From contig JANOWJ010000138.1 in the NCBI GenBank assembly GCA_031417835.1, positions 84,471 through 148,470 on the forward strand: DNA of 64,000 nucleotides. Reading direction: 5' to 3'. Of the stretch, positions 63,652 through 64,000 are shown one piece after another. Made by a program: the position numbers and the translations under genes. Numbering within the stretch: the first letter of the stretch is position 1; each line of letters opens with the position of its first letter. This DNA is from JADJLQ01 sp031417835. Its GTDB lineage: Bacteria > Bacteroidota > Bacteroidia > Chitinophagales > Saprospiraceae. The notes under the pieces are model-generated. The model worked only from the letters and a program-made list of their open reading frames with translations. It made no database searches and had not been told where the DNA came from.

Positions 63652-63750
63652 GGAAGTCAAGTTTGTGCGCAAGCCTTGCGCGTAAGCTCTTGACTTCCTT
63701 CCACCAAGAGAGTGCGCAAGCCTTGCGCGTAAGCTCTTGACTTCCTTCCG
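63652..63750. repeat. Tandem hairpin repeats after the EF-G2 gene
   Basis: Two 38-base direct repeats (63665-63702 and 63712-63749, period 47) each contain the palindrome GCGCAAG-C-CTTGCGC. Around the first, GGAAGTCAAG at 63652-63661 pairs with CTTGACTTCC at 63689-63698. They lie between two convergent genes and may act as a transcription terminator or a REP-like site; no T-run follows, so termination would not be classical. Confidence 0.65.
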
Positions 63751-63817
63751 CAGTGAGCCATGTCACCACGGGTTTATTTGATGTCGAAGATTAGTTTTTG
63801 CATGATATTAAAACAAT

Positions 63818-64000
63818 CTATTTTACTGGCATAGCGTAGCTGACAATATACTCTTTCCCAGGCTCCATGCGCAGCTCATAACTGGCGTCTCCAATTTCCC
63901 GGATAGTACCTCCAGCGACGGTGGGGTTCTTCTGACTTTTAAATCGAAGTATTCCTACTCCCCCAGTACCACTAACCGTGATTTTCTTTTTTGTTACTTT
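63818..64000 (-). CDS. 3' end of an unidentified gene (partial at window edge)
   Basis: On the minus strand the frame is open from the window's last base to a TAG at 63818-63820, 60 codons. It reads as beta-rich protein: KKKITVSGTGGVGILRFKS, then TVAGGTIREIGDASYELRMEPGKE in part and VSYAMPVK at the end. The pattern suggests a C-terminal beta-sandwich domain of a secreted enzyme, but no family is certain. Convergent with the EF-G2 gene. Confidence 0.45.
   Translation of the reverse strand, partial: KVTKKKITVSGTGGVGILRFKSQKNPTVAGGTIREIGDASYELRMEPGKEYIVSYAMPVK

Overview
The window looks like chromosome of a Bacteroidota bacterium, most plausibly a Saprospirales/Saprospiraceae-type organism (inference). 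The sequence-based reasons are: C-terminal type IX secretion sorting domains on the CotH proteins, TAnnTTTG-type promoters, twin-arginine-leader Gfo/Idh/MocA oxidoreductases beside sugar-phosphate-isomerase-like TIM barrels, a mevalonate-pathway decarboxylase, a fused MoaC-MoaB protein and an EF-G2-like second elongation factor. I found no rRNA, tRNA or CRISPR array, and no intact insertion sequence.

Layout. 0-1.1 kb: 3' part of a DUF4143-type AAA ATPase. 1.1-8.2 kb: two tandem CotH-like secreted proteins, two Gfo/Idh oxidoreductases and a TIM-barrel enzyme. 8.2-15 kb: a gluconokinase/6-phosphogluconate dehydrogenase fusion, diphosphomevalonate decarboxylase, a CAAX-type protease, a sterol-desaturase-like hydroxylase, an SPFH protein with a 58-residue Arc-like partner, and an ICMT/PEMT-like methyltransferase. 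15-22 kb: a PAP2/haloperoxidase-like lipoprotein, a TIM barrel, a DinB-like protein and a molybdenum-cofactor operon (moeA, a TauE/SafE exporter, moaD, moaE, moaC-moaB). 22-31 kb: sugar catabolism (GH106 rhamnosidase, Gfo/Idh enzyme, sulfatase, PQQ dehydrogenase-cytochrome c fusion) mixed with gene remnants (oligogalacturonate-lyase tail, sulfatase tail). 31-40 kb: DUF6934-like two-gene module, lipocalin-like protein, MoaA, orphan HigA, metallophosphoesterase, beta-helix protein plus diheme cytochrome, GH95 fucosidase.

39.9-44 kb is an accessory island: a truncated HicB-like antitoxin, then a minus-strand operon of a MORC/MutL-like GHKL ATPase, an unidentified Rossmann-like (possibly methyltransferase-fold) protein and a 5-methylcytosine DNA methyltransferase. 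This resembles a restriction/defence operon. The ATPase is interrupted by a single in-frame TAA: both halves lie in the same frame and the sequence between them still reads as protein. This is the most interesting locus in the window.

44-60 kb: a second TauE/SafE exporter, two large Asp-box (VPS10/sialidase-like) secreted proteins, a DPP4-like S9 peptidase, L-serine dehydratase, an eRF1-like small protein, an unknown lipoprotein, a MocA/XdhC pair (molybdenum hydroxylase maturation) and a DUF5009 membrane acyltransferase-like protein. 60-64 kb: a repeat-rich non-coding block (two roughly 390-bp direct repeats around an array of small hairpins, the latter also present at 53.8 kb), an EF-G2-like factor in which the catalytic switch-II His is Ser, and the 3' end of a minus-strand gene. 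The genes together suggest an aerobic polysaccharide degrader, with enzymes for rhamnose- and fucose-containing, partly sulfated glycans, oxidative sugar processing and molybdoenzyme capacity; no molybdoenzyme itself is in view.
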